Positions 45,888 to 54,275 of a stretch of DNA of 64,000 bases are shown here, in pieces. Both the position numbers and the translations under genes were made by a program. How positions within the stretch are numbered: the stretch's first letter is position 1; every line of letters begins with the position of its first letter. The DNA is from JAOUGY01 sp963792365 (GTDB lineage Bacteria; Actinomycetota; Acidimicrobiia; Spongiisociales; ZC4RG35), in contig CAWBVW010000001.1 in assembly GCA_963792365.1 (NCBI GenBank), positions 868,001 to 932,000 on the forward strand, read 5' to 3'. The notes below the pieces were generated by a model. The model ran no database searches. It saw nothing but the letters and a program-made list of their open reading frames with translations, and was not told the DNA's origin.

Positions 45888-45960
45888 GGGCCCCTAGCTC
45901 AATTGGCAGAGCACCGGGCTTTTAACCCGTTGGTTGTGGGTTCGAGTCCCACGGGGCCCA
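45888..45960 (+). tRNA. tRNA-Lys (anticodon UUU)
   Basis: The acceptor arms GGGCCCC and GGGGCCC pair fully. The D arm is GCTC/GAGC, the anticodon loop CTTTTAA gives UUU, and the T arm is GTGGG-TTCGAGT-CCCAC. A73 ends the gene and CCA is not encoded, giving 73 bases. The first anticodon-stem pair is a C-U mismatch. Its 3' half is the left copy of the 47-bp repeat of the integrated element, so the gene stays intact after integration. Confidence 0.95.
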
Positions 45961-45962
45961 CG
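45916..45962 (+). repeat. attL: left 47-bp direct repeat inside tRNA-Lys
   Basis: This repeat is identical to 55297-55343. It runs from the last stem bases before the anticodon loop to two bases past the tRNA 3' end. This is the crossover sequence type used by tRNA-targeting tyrosine integrases. Confidence 0.95.
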
Positions 45963-46169
45963 CCGAGTTTCCTCCGGAAACTCCAGGCGCTGCGAGGGAT
46001 TTCGAGGGATCGAGCTCGAGCGCCATCTGGGTTTCTGGGTGTCGCGCCTTTTCGCGAGATCCTGGCTTTGTCCGTCGTTTGTCCGTCCGATTCTGCGCGT
46101 AGAGCATCGTCGATGAGGGGTCGGTGCCCGGCCCGCAGAAATGGAAGTGACCGACCGGGAGCCGAACCC

Positions 46170-47231
46170 TCACCCGGCCTGAGCGAGGCTCTCCGCTTCG
46201 GACGGGAACAGGTGTCCGTACACGTCCATCGTCACCACGATCGAGGAGTGCCCGAGGTGGCGTTTGATCGCTTCTGGGTGGGCGCCCTTCGAGATGAGGA
46301 GGGCGGCGGCGGTGTGGCGGAGGTCGTGGATCCTGAGTGCTGCCGGGAGTTGTGCGGTCTCGAGCGCCGGCTGCCACACGTTCTTGGTGAAGTTCGAGTT
46401 CCGCAGCGGCGACCCGTTGGAGACAGTGAAGACGAGCCCGTCGGGGTCGGTGCCGCAGTAGGTGACCAGGTGGTGGTTGAGCATCTCCCGCAGGAAACTC
46501 GGGATCACCACGGTGCGAGACCGGTGGTTCTTGGTGGTCCCGAAGTGGAGGTCGCCACCCACCTCGGCGAGCGACTCGTTGACGTCGACCCGACCCCGGA
46601 GGACGTCGACCCGCCGCCGTCGGAGGGCAGCCGCCTCACCCCACCGGAGTCCGCCATAGGCGAGCACGTAGACGAGTGCCCGGTAGCGATCGTCGACGGC
46701 GTCGGCCAGCCGGTCGATCTCCACCGGGGTGAGGAACAGCTGCTCCCGCTTGGGTTTGCGTGGGAGGGCGATCCCGTCGGCCGGGTTGGCGGGGATGTAC
46801 CGACTCCGGACCGCCGCCTTGAGGATCTGGGACATGACACGATGCGCCTGCCGGATACGGGATGCAGACAGCCCCGACTCCTGCATGTCCGCTACCCATT
46901 GCTCGATCGCCAGCCCGTCGATCCGGTCGAGCCGCACCCCACCGAAGCGAGGGATGATGTGATTGCGCAGCAGCGACTGGTAGCCGTCAAGCGTCTTCGG
47001 CTTGAGATGGGTGCGGGTGGTGATCCACCCGTGTGCCCAGTCGGAGAAAGGAGTGGCAGACAGGTCCGGATCGATCCACTCGCCCCGCTGTTTCTGAGCC
47101 TCGACCTGGATCAGGAAGCGGTCGGCGTCGACCTTGCGCCGGAACGTCTTGGAGCGCTCCCGCCCACCCGGATCGATGTAGCGAATCTGCCACTTGGACT
47201 GATCGACCGGATGCCGGCGGATGTGCGCCAT
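46170..47231 (-). CDS. Tyrosine-type site-specific integrase
   Basis: This 353-residue protein has an N-terminal arm-binding region (WQIRYIDPGGRERSKTFRRK) and a SAM-like core-binding domain (about 60-160). The catalytic domain has Arg in GGLRWGEA, Lys in TKNHRSRTV, His-x-x-Arg in HDLRHTAA, His in LGHSS, and the Tyr nucleophile in MDVYGHLF near the C-terminus. All active residues are present. It would recombine the tRNA-Lys 47-bp site. The excisionase-like frame ends four bases before its ATG. The last ~25 codons plus downstream sequence are echoed twice to the right of the element (55.4 and 60.9 kb). Confidence 0.95.
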   Translation of the reverse strand: MAHIRRHPVDQSKWQIRYIDPGGRERSKTFRRKVDADRFLIQVEAQKQRGEWIDPDLSATPFSDWAHGWITTRTHLKPKTLDGYQSLLRNHIIPRFGGVRLDRIDGLAIEQWVADMQESGLSASRIRQAHRVMSQILKAAVRSRYIPANPADGIALPRKPKREQLFLTPVEIDRLADAVDDRYRALVYVLAYGGLRWGEAAALRRRRVDVLRGRVDVNESLAEVGGDLHFGTTKNHRSRTVVIPSFLREMLNHHLVTYCGTDPDGLVFTVSNGSPLRNSNFTKNVWQPALETAQLPAALRIHDLRHTAAALLISKGAHPEAIKRHLGHSSIVVTMDVYGHLFPSEAESLAQAG

Positions 47232-47234
47232 GGC

Positions 47235-47470
47235 TCAGTGTCCATCCTCCGAGGCCAACTCCGCAAGCCACTCCTCGACGTCGACCCACCGGAACCGCAG
47301 ATGCCGCCCCACTCTGAACCCCCGCGGTCCCTTGCTTCGATGCCGCAGGTGTAGATCGTCTGCACCGGCACGTCGAGGTACGCAGCGGGGTCATCAACAG
47401 AGAGGAGGGGGTCACCAACAGCCCCGGTTCCTCGTACGGGCCCGTGTCGGGCACCATGATCGTCCCTCAT
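47235..47470 (-). pseudogene. Excisionase-like helix-turn-helix protein, one frameshift
   Basis: The N-terminal part reads LLSVDDPAAYLDVPVQTIYT, a MerR-like/excisionase helix-turn-helix start. Near 47346 one base appears missing. The next frame then continues with GPRGFRVGRHLRFRWVDVEEW and ends at the stop at 47235, four bases before the integrase ATG. Joined, it would be about 75 residues, normal for a recombination directionality factor. The exact start is uncertain (47470 is the furthest ATG). Confidence 0.75.
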
Positions 47471-47701
47471 GGGTGCACTGTATCAACTCATTCCCATTCA
47501 TACAAGCGTCAACTAACAATAAAACCAAGCGGTTCGAGGGGTCAGGTGGCTCGCCTGACAACCACTCTCCGTGACCGAACACACCGAGTTCATCGGTGCC
47601 GATACCGGACACTTGGGGGAATATTTGCTTCTTATCCGGATCTGGTGATCTGAGATAGACCAGCGAGGGGAGAACAGGGCTTCGACATCTACGATGAGAG
47701 G

Positions 47702-48601
47702 ATGCCCCTCTACCATGTGCGGCTCTCTGTTGCTGGCGAAACCTCAGACGAAGTCAAGGTTGACCTGTCCGAGACCGAGCTCGAAGAACAGTTCTTGGCT
47801 CCATATCGAGACGGCCGAGCGATCACGGTCAACGGTCGGACCATCGAGGTGCCGAATCTAGACCGATCCGGGTCTCCAAGTCGGAGAGATCTGCGCAAGA
47901 TTTCGTACCCCAGCTGAAGGCTGAGGATCAGGTGTCGTCCGTTACGGTATTCGGCGGGCCGTCGTATCTGTGGCGTGCGGCCCCGCGCTGAAGATGTCAC
48001 CGACCATTACATCAGTGGACCCCCCGGCCACCCACAGCAGGACGGCAGTGAAGACATCCGCTTGCGTCGCGTGACCGTGCCCTTGGGTCCCGGCGACGGT
48101 CGCAGCGTGTTCTTGGTTCACGGGCGAGATCTGTCAAAGGCTCGTGCGATGACTGAGTTCCTGCGCTCGCTAGACCTAAGGGTCATCGAATGGGAGCAAG
48201 CCGTTCACCTTACGGGCGAGGCGAATCCGTATGTCGGTGACATCCTTGCCGCCGGCCTCGAAGCGGCCGATGCGGTCGTGGTCCTTGCGACGCCGGACGA
48301 CATCGTACGCCTGGATCCTGCACTCACAGATGGGGCCGATGACCCCGAGGTCAAAGAGGCGAAGCAGCCTCGTCAGAACGTCATCTACGAAGCCGGCATG
48401 GCTATGGCTCTCGCGGCGAACAGGACACTCATCTTGGCAACGAAGGGCACCAAGATCCTCAGCGATATCCAGGGACGACATGTAGCGCATTTGGACAACT
48501 CCGCTCAGGCGAGGAAGCGGATCGTTGGACGGCTTCAGGTTCTAGGCCTCGCCGTGGATGACTCCGGCCAGGACTGGCTCGAAGCTGGCGACTTCGAATG
48601 A
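47702..48601 (+). pseudogene. TIR-like predicted nucleotide-binding effector, two frameshifts
   Basis: The three frames join into one protein of about 299 residues. The N-terminal domain (YHVRLSVAG, DLSETELEEQFLAPYRDGRAI, ITVNGRTIEVPNL) changes frame near 47864 (one base missing). It continues as VSKSERSAQDFVPQLKAED and TVFGGPSYLWRAAPR, then changes again in a C-run at 47981-47984 (one extra base). The C-terminal domain (48090-48600) matches the CAP12/Pycsar-type TIR-like family: VFLVHGRD, then GDILAAGLEAADAVVVLATPDD, then RQNVIYEAGMAMAL. In CBASS and Pycsar such domains bind a cyclic nucleotide and destroy NAD+. The stop overlaps the next ATG (ATGA). The paired opposite indels suggest sequence errors, so the protein may be functional. 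Confidence 0.8.
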
Positions 48602-49132
48602 CGGGATCTCGGCCTCCCCAATACCCCTCAGTCAAGGAGCGCGTGATCATGGTGGTGAAGGTCGAGCGGCCGGGCACAGGGCCGGAGGTGCTCGTCTACT
48701 GGAGCCCGACCTGGCGGACCAAGCTCTTCTACAACACCACGCTTCGCTCGGATACTTCTGTCGAGGAGAAGTGCAAGTCATCTCTGGACGAGGTCTTCCG
48801 CATCCCGCCACATCGAGTCGACATCGATGAAACACAAGGCCGGATCTTGGTTGTCCGAAAGCGCAGTGAGGATCCCACAGAGTCTGAACTTGGACTTGTC
48901 GAGTACCGGTTTGTGGTCCAGCCCGTGGTCGTCGATGGTTTGCCTCGTTCGCTGCTCGAGGATGGACACAGCGGTTGGGCGTGACGGGTATGACTACTCA
49001 GTCGTTTCGCTTGCGTCGCTGATGCACGACGATCGGACGATGGAGGTGAACGGCAAGGAGGTGAGATTCGTCAGCGACTTTGGGGGCAACACCCTTCGGC
49101 TGGTCCGCGCCTCTACCTTTGCGGCAGATTAG
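48598..49132 (+). pseudogene. Unknown partner of the TIR-like effector, one probable frameshift
   Basis: The frame opens at ATG 48598 inside the effector stop; a better start may be ATG 48649 (MVVKVERPGTG). It stops at 48984, while a second frame continues with good coding character: GYDYSVVSLASLMHDDRT, VNGKEVRFVSDF. One indel between about 48940 and 48990 would join them into about 177 residues. The content is mixed alpha/beta with no motif I recognise. Translational coupling points to work with the TIR-like protein, either as sensor, inhibitor or structural partner. Confidence 0.55.
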
Positions 49133-49403
49133 ACCCCGTCTTGATGCCTACGGAGCGGGTCGCGTGAACGTAGCTGGCTGCTCTCTCGGGGAGGCGCGAA
49201 CCGATCAACCGGGAACCCCAAGGGAGACGATCGTAGCGAACTCACGATCGAGGTTAGTCGCCCTGGCACTGCCAGCCTCCCTCGATATCGAGCGTCCATC
49301 CAGATCATTCACTGCGTGGCGCGTTATCGAACACCCATCGGCGTCCGGGACGCGGTAATCCCGCTCACCCCGCCAGCAATCGGATCCCCACGATCCGCGG
49401 TCG

Positions 49404-49862
49404 CTACACAGATCCGTGACAGGCCTTGTACTTCCGCCCCGATCCGCACGGGCACGGATCGTTCCGACCAGGCTTTGCCGTTGTCGGCATGGTCGGTGGT
49501 CGCTGGCGAGCGGCTCGTGCCTCCAGCTGGGACGCCAGTGTTCGGAGATGGCGACGCTCGGCCTCCACTTCGGCCTCCCGCTCCGCGAGCGTCTGCTCTC
49601 GCTCGTTGAGTTCCTCTCGCACACGATCGATGAGCGCCACCGAATGATCGAGATCAGGATCGTCGACAGTGGACAGCTCGTGTTCGATGAGGATCGCGAT
49701 CGCCCCGCCCATGGAGACGCCAACGACATCGCAGTATCGCTTCCACGTCGACCAGACCGCATCCGACACCGGCACTTTCACGAGCTGCGTACCCTTCCCG
49801 TGATCGAGCTCGGCAAGCACCCGGCGATCGATCCGAGCCAACACTCCACGGTCAAGCGCCAT
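49404..49862 (-). CDS. Coiled-coil protein with C-terminal SEC-C zinc motif
   Basis: This 152-residue protein has a coiled coil at residues about 70-120, rich in Glu/Arg (REELNEREQTLAEREAEVEA). The tail PGRNDPCPCGSGRKYKACHG is the SEC-C metal motif known from SecA and many small proteins. The region around residues 28-65 may bind nucleic acid or protein. ATG 49862 has GGGGG just ahead; ATG 49874 is also possible. Divergent from the DUF433 gene across a 12-bp inverted repeat. Function unknown. Confidence 0.78.
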   Translation of the reverse strand: MALDRGVLARIDRRVLAELDHGKGTQLVKVPVSDAVWSTWKRYCDVVGVSMGGAIAILIEHELSTVDDPDLDHSVALIDRVREELNEREQTLAEREAEVEAERRHLRTLASQLEARAARQRPPTMPTTAKPGRNDPCPCGSGRKYKACHGSV

Positions 49863-49886
49863 CGCGACCCCCATGCGTTCCAACCG

Positions 49887-49954
49887 CACACAGTTGCATC
49901 AAACTGATGCCGAGTCTACTGGTATACCGCCAAGGGGTAGGTTGCAACTGTGTG
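49887..49954. promoter_or_regulatory. 12-bp inverted repeat in divergent promoter region
   Basis: CACACAGTTGCA (49887-49898) and its exact inverse (49943-49954) are separated by 44 bases, between the divergent SEC-C and DUF433 genes. The spacing suits two half-operators of a looped or doubly bound regulator rather than an RNA hairpin. Confidence 0.5.
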
Positions 49955-50008
49955 GTCATGAGACCGCCGGCTCTGCACCTTGCTGTGAGTGCTGTAATGC
50001 TTTCCACG

Positions 50009-50365
50009 ATGTTGCACAACAACGAACCGCACGGAACCTCGAGAGGCATTGAGATCACTGATGCGGTGATCGCCGAGCTCGCTCGGGAAGCCGAGGTGGG
50101 CTACGACACAGGGGCCGATGCGCACGCAACCGGCTCCAAGCTACGGCTGTTTGGACGAATAACCATCGAACCCGGCAAGCACGGCGGCCAACCGTGCATC
50201 CGAGGACTCCGGATCCCGGTAGCGACGATTGTGGGCATGGTGGCCGCCGGCATGTCGGCCGACGAGGTCGTCGCAGACCTTCCAGACCTCGAGCCCGAGG
50301 ACGTTGCGGAAGCCCTTCGCTTTGCGGCTGAGACAATTCGAGAAGGACACATCCCGCAGGTATGA
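50009..50365 (+). CDS. DUF433 family protein (antitoxin-like)
   Basis: This 118-residue protein has a C-terminal ~70 residues that fit DUF433: GRITIEPGKHGGQPCIRGLRIPV, then MVAAGMSADEVVADLPDLEPEDVAEALRFA. DUF433 proteins are often antitoxins paired with a PIN-like (DUF5615) toxin. No such toxin gene is adjacent. The N-terminal ~45 residues (EITDAVIAELAREAEVGYD) are a separate helical segment. ATG 50009 is chosen as the start nearest that segment; the frame is open further upstream. Confidence 0.75.
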   Translation: MLHNNEPHGTSRGIEITDAVIAELAREAEVGYDTGADAHATGSKLRLFGRITIEPGKHGGQPCIRGLRIPVATIVGMVAAGMSADEVVADLPDLEPEDVAEALRFAAETIREGHIPQV

Positions 50366-50480
50366 GCCTTCCCTGACTCCCGACGAGGAGACATAAACCT
50401 TGGGGCGGATGAGAACGACGATACCTCGGACTCGTCAATGCGACGGCGTGCGGGAACCGATCCGATCCGGCCGGCGTGAC

Positions 50481-52442
50481 ATGGAAGTGATTTCTGCGTG
50501 TCGTTGGGGATCGATTGTGGTGCTGTCTCTCGCATTGGCAGCGTGTTCCCGTGCGGCACCGTTGGACACCTCCCCGCCGGTCGTGAGTTCGTCACCGGCT
50601 CCTGAGAGTTCGAGCACGGTGGCTTCGGCGTTCGAACCACCTGACATCGGCGAGTTCGATCCCGGCGTCGCATCTTCCGTCGAGGTCCCGGCCGTCGTCG
50701 ACTGGGACGAGATCACTGCCGGTCTGCAGGAAGCACACTCAGGGAGCTCCGAGCTTGTGGCGGTAGCACCGGAGTCTTGTGTCGAAGTCGGGCCGGATCA
50801 ATGGCGTGTCGACGGGTCAGTGACCGTTCCCACGGGGGTCGAATCACCGACGGTGCTTTTCCAGTTTGTCATGCAAAACGACGACGTGATCGAGTCGATC
50901 CCGGTCCTGGTCGAGTTCAGCGAGTCGGGTCGGTTCACTTTCGTCGCCGACTTCTTGACCCGATCGCTGCGAGAGGACGAGTTCTGGTGGCCCACGTACG
51001 GCTATTCGCCCGGAGTCGAGGGCTGCCTCATCGAGGTCGCATACGGTTCGGCGGCGACCGAGAGTGGATCGTGGACGATCGATGCCCAACGATCCAGCGA
51101 GCCGATCAGCTGGACAGCGCCGCCCGACTCGATCCAGGCGTTGGGTTTGGGAGCGTCGATGATTGATCCCGACGACCCGAGGACCAGCTGGATGACCATG
51201 GCCTGGCTCGATATCGGCCCAACTCTCGAAACAGTGTGGGTCCCGACCGACCCGCTGCTGCCTCTGGTACGGATGTCGCTGTCTGGAGCCTGCGACAGCA
51301 TGACCTTAGGAGGCAACGGAACAAGCGCGGCCGTGGTCGAGCTGTTCCATCGTTGCGACCTGACCTATTTGGTGGTTGGAGATCCGCCTGCCGGATCGGG
51401 CGTGCCGGACATCGACGGATTCGAGTATGCGACTTGGATCGATCTGCCCGCCCTTTACACCAAGCGAGACGGATGGAACATCGTGATTCACCCCGACTCG
51501 CTCGATGCCGACTGGAGTGCCATTTCCGACGTCGCTCGCTCGCTCACATCATTCACGAATCTTCGGGTGTCGGACCGCGATGTGCCCGGTGTAGGCGAGA
51601 CCGTTAGCGAAGCAATCTCCGAGATCATCGAACGTGACGGTCTCACCGAGCGGAGCCGACGCCAGGTCACGCCAGAACTCGTGACCGTCGTCGCAACCGG
51701 TGAAGACCTCGGACAGTACGTGGGAGACATCCCAGGCACCTACGTCGCAACGTTCGATGTCAACCTGCGCGACGGCGCCTGGGTGGCGGGAGACCCGGGT
51801 CTCTCCGGCGGCGGTGACCTCTGTCTCACCGGTTTCGGCTCGAGCCATCCGTCTGCACCCGACACATACTCGGCGGCCCTCGTGGGTGCCGAACCGACCT
51901 GGACCATCCAGGAAGCCGCCGGCGACGGCGGATGGCTCTCGCTCGACACCGTCGATGGTGTCGCCTGGATGGCCGAGCTGAAGTCGGTCGCCTACCGAGC
52001 GATCGACGAGCATGGCGACCCCGTGTATTGCACTGCCGGTGTACTCGGCGATGGCGAAACCTGGTCACCGTGGCAACTCCCGAACGCCCGCTGGGACCTC
52101 GACCTCACCGCCATCCCCAACCAGTCACTCTCTGACGGTGACACCATCCGAATCGAGGGCAGCGGATTCCCCAAGAACGCCAACATCGACATCGCCATTT
52201 GCCGTGTCGCGGACCCTGGACGACCCGACATCGCAGATTGCCAGTCGTTCGAGGAGTCAGAAGAGCGCTACGGCCGCACCGAACCGGACGGCACGATTGA
52301 TCGCACCTACACCGCCACGTCGAAATTCATCGACGACTACGGACAACCGATCGACTGCACCACCGACCGCTGCGTGATCCAAGTCCGAACCAACGTCGGA
52401 CACCTCCGAGCCGGTCAAGCGTCGATCTCGTTCGGTGGCTGA
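50481..52442 (+). CDS. Large lipoprotein with neocarzinostatin-like C-terminal domain
   Basis: This 653-residue protein has lipobox LALAAC (Cys22) and a Ser/Pro-rich linker to about residue 50. A long extracytoplasmic region with many Trp/Asp follows, in which I recognise no domain. The last ~105 residues start LSDGDTIRIEGSGFPKNANI and hold four Cys (AICRV, DCQSF, DCTTDRC). They resemble the immunoglobulin-like neocarzinostatin/macromomycin fold. A TTG at 50400 with GAGGAG ahead is an alternative start, but only 50481 puts the signal at the N-terminus. It may be surface cargo of the element. Confidence 0.78.
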   Translation: MEVISACRWGSIVVLSLALAACSRAAPLDTSPPVVSSSPAPESSSTVASAFEPPDIGEFDPGVASSVEVPAVVDWDEITAGLQEAHSGSSELVAVAPESCVEVGPDQWRVDGSVTVPTGVESPTVLFQFVMQNDDVIESIPVLVEFSESGRFTFVADFLTRSLREDEFWWPTYGYSPGVEGCLIEVAYGSAATESGSWTIDAQRSSEPISWTAPPDSIQALGLGASMIDPDDPRTSWMTMAWLDIGPTLETVWVPTDPLLPLVRMSLSGACDSMTLGGNGTSAAVVELFHRCDLTYLVVGDPPAGSGVPDIDGFEYATWIDLPALYTKRDGWNIVIHPDSLDADWSAISDVARSLTSFTNLRVSDRDVPGVGETVSEAISEIIERDGLTERSRRQVTPELVTVVATGEDLGQYVGDIPGTYVATFDVNLRDGAWVAGDPGLSGGGDLCLTGFGSSHPSAPDTYSAALVGAEPTWTIQEAAGDGGWLSLDTVDGVAWMAELKSVAYRAIDEHGDPVYCTAGVLGDGETWSPWQLPNARWDLDLTAIPNQSLSDGDTIRIEGSGFPKNANIDIAICRVADPGRPDIADCQSFEESEERYGRTEPDGTIDRTYTATSKFIDDYGQPIDCTTDRCVIQVRTNVGHLRAGQASISFGG

Positions 52443-52456
52443 GCCGCCAACAGCAC

Positions 52457-52687
52457 TCACTCCGTCTCGCCAGGGACGTATCGGCTCGACATGAGCCATT
52501 CGAACACTTCATGCCGGAGGAAGTAGAGCTTGCGGCCGCCCTCCTTGCGGTGAGCGGGGATGATCCCTTCCCGTGCCCACAGGCGGACGATCTGGTCTGA
52601 CGTTTGTAGCAAGTCGGCGAGCTGCTTGGCGTCCATCACCGCCGGCACCTCCGGGTACCAGCGGTCGTAGTCGAAGTCCTCGCCCAT
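52457..52687 (-). CDS. Small excisionase/MerR-like DNA-binding protein, copy 2
   Basis: This 76-residue protein has a winged helix-turn-helix at residues about 17-68 (MDAKQLADLLQTSDQIVRLWAREGIIP, GRKLYFLRHEVFEWL). A GAGAGGG box runs into the ATG. It starts five bases after the stop of the other helix-turn-helix gene, so both form one unit. Such proteins act as directionality factors or repressors in integrative elements. Confidence 0.8.
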   Translation of the reverse strand: MGEDFDYDRWYPEVPAVMDAKQLADLLQTSDQIVRLWAREGIIPAHRKEGGRKLYFLRHEVFEWLMSSRYVPGETE

Positions 52688-52692
52688 CCCTC

Positions 52693-52962
52693 TCAGTCCC
52701 GCCCAGTGTCGTCGGATGCGGCTTCGTCCTCGGGAACGGGCTCGCCCGGCGTGTACCGCTTCATGTCCTCGAGCACCTCTTCCCGGAGGAACCGGAACTG
52801 CTGACCCCACCGGAACGCCCGCAGCTCCCCCCGGTGCACCTTGTCCCGCACGTCTCCGATCGTCGAATGCATCATCTCCGCCACGTGAGCGGTGGTCAGC
52901 ACCAGCGGGTACTCGGCCCGGAAGCGTGCAAGGATCTCACCGGAGAAGTCAGAACCGGCCAT
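52693..52962 (-). CDS. Small excisionase/MerR-like DNA-binding protein, copy 1
   Basis: This 89-residue protein has a helix-turn-helix with wing at residues about 20-65 (LTTAHVAEMMHSTIGDVRDKVHRGELR, GQQFRFLREEVLEDM) and an acidic tail. The start at 52962 is preferred over 53010. It lies divergent from the Fic gene, 122 bases apart, and may control it. Confidence 0.8.
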   Translation of the reverse strand: MAGSDFSGEILARFRAEYPLVLTTAHVAEMMHSTIGDVRDKVHRGELRAFRWGQQFRFLREEVLEDMKRYTPGEPVPEDEAASDDTGRD

Positions 52963-53084
52963 TACGGCGCAAGATACTCGACGAGATTTCACATCAGAAC
53001 GCATCGGCACGGATCGTTAAAGACCGGTGCCACGATTCCCATTATTAAAGCAATCGGCATCTAGGTTTAGTAAGCTGAGAACCA

Positions 53085-54275
53085 ATGCAAGGAGACTTGA
53101 ACAACGAACCGTGGGGCTCCGGGGCGATGCGCACCACCCTGGCCGGCTACCAAGCCTTCCACCCGGCTCCCCTGCCGGCGTCGCTCACCTATCCCGAAGC
53201 GACCGTGGTCAAGCTGACGGAAGCCACTGCCGCCGTCAACCGGCTGGGTGGAGCCAGCCGGCTGCTCCCCACCCCCGAGCTGCTGATCGGGCCCTACGTC
53301 CGCTTGGAGGCGATTCTCAGCTCGCGCATCGAAGGTACTCGCACCACTGTCGGCGAGCTCCTCCAATACGAGGCAGCCGGTGACGACGAGCCGACCGGTG
53401 ACATCCGCGAAGTCACCAACTACGTCCGCGCCCTCAACCACGCCGTTCGACGCCTCGACGAACTCCCCCTGTCGAACCGGCTGATCCGAGAAGCCCACGC
53501 GCTGCTCATGGAAGGGGTCCGGGGCGAATACGCCAACCCAGGTGAGTTCCGCACGACACAGAACTGGATCGGAGCACCGGGCTCCACCATCAACACCGCC
53601 CGGTTCGTTCCCCCACACCCCGACGAGGCGAAGGATGCGATGGGCGAGCTGGAGCGGTTCCTCCACGACCGGAGCCTCCCCGACCTGATCGCCATCGGAT
53701 TTGCCCACTACCAGTTCGAGACCATCCATCCCTTTGTCGACGGCAACGGCCGCATCGGACGGCTCCTCATCATCCTCATGCTGATCGAACGAGGAATCCT
53801 CTCGGCCCCCGTCCTCTACCTGTCCGCCTACTTCGAGCAGAACCGCCAGACCTACTACGACCTCCTCGACCACACCCGATCGACCTCGGACCCGTTCCCC
53901 TGGCTCGACTTCTTCCTCACAGGCGTCACCGTCATGGCCACCGAAGCAGAGCAACGCGCCGTCCGCCTCATCGACCTCCAACACACCGTCCGAACCCAAC
54001 TCCTCGACCAAGGTGCCTCCCCCACCGCCCTGCGACTGGGTGAGGTGATCTTCGACGTCCCATACGTCACGGCCGCCGGCATCGCCAAACGACTCGACGT
54101 CACGTTCCCGACAGCGCAGAAGGCCATCGACGACCTCACCCGAGCCGAGCTCCTGGAAGAGATCACCGGCCAACAACGAAATCGCGTCTACCTCGCGCGA
54201 GGAGTCCAGGACGCGGTCTACGGGGCACCAAGCGACCGTGATCCCGGACAGGAATCGGCTTCCCGACACGGATGA
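53085..54275 (+). CDS. Fic-family protein (AMP-transferase)
   Basis: This 396-residue protein carries the Fic catalytic motif HPFVDGNGRIGR complete near residue 220. The inhibitory helix motif SSRIEGT sits N-terminally (about residue 86), the layout of class II Fic proteins. A helix-turn-helix-like C-terminal domain (VTAAGIAKRLDVTFPTAQKAIDDL) follows. It would transfer AMP to a target protein hydroxyl, held in check by its own Glu. The stop overlaps the ATG of the HNH-like gene. Its last ~50 codons recur at 62137-62284. Confidence 0.93.
   Translation: MQGDLNNEPWGSGAMRTTLAGYQAFHPAPLPASLTYPEATVVKLTEATAAVNRLGGASRLLPTPELLIGPYVRLEAILSSRIEGTRTTVGELLQYEAAGDDEPTGDIREVTNYVRALNHAVRRLDELPLSNRLIREAHALLMEGVRGEYANPGEFRTTQNWIGAPGSTINTARFVPPHPDEAKDAMGELERFLHDRSLPDLIAIGFAHYQFETIHPFVDGNGRIGRLLIILMLIERGILSAPVLYLSAYFEQNRQTYYDLLDHTRSTSDPFPWLDFFLTGVTVMATEAEQRAVRLIDLQHTVRTQLLDQGASPTALRLGEVIFDVPYVTAAGIAKRLDVTFPTAQKAIDDLTRAELLEEITGQQRNRVYLARGVQDAVYGAPSDRDPGQESASRHG

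Noticed and set aside
48598..49132. NUDIX-like domain in the partner of the TIR-like effector
   Set aside because: Only a vague resemblance; no NUDIX box (GX5EX7REUXEEXGU) can be seen.
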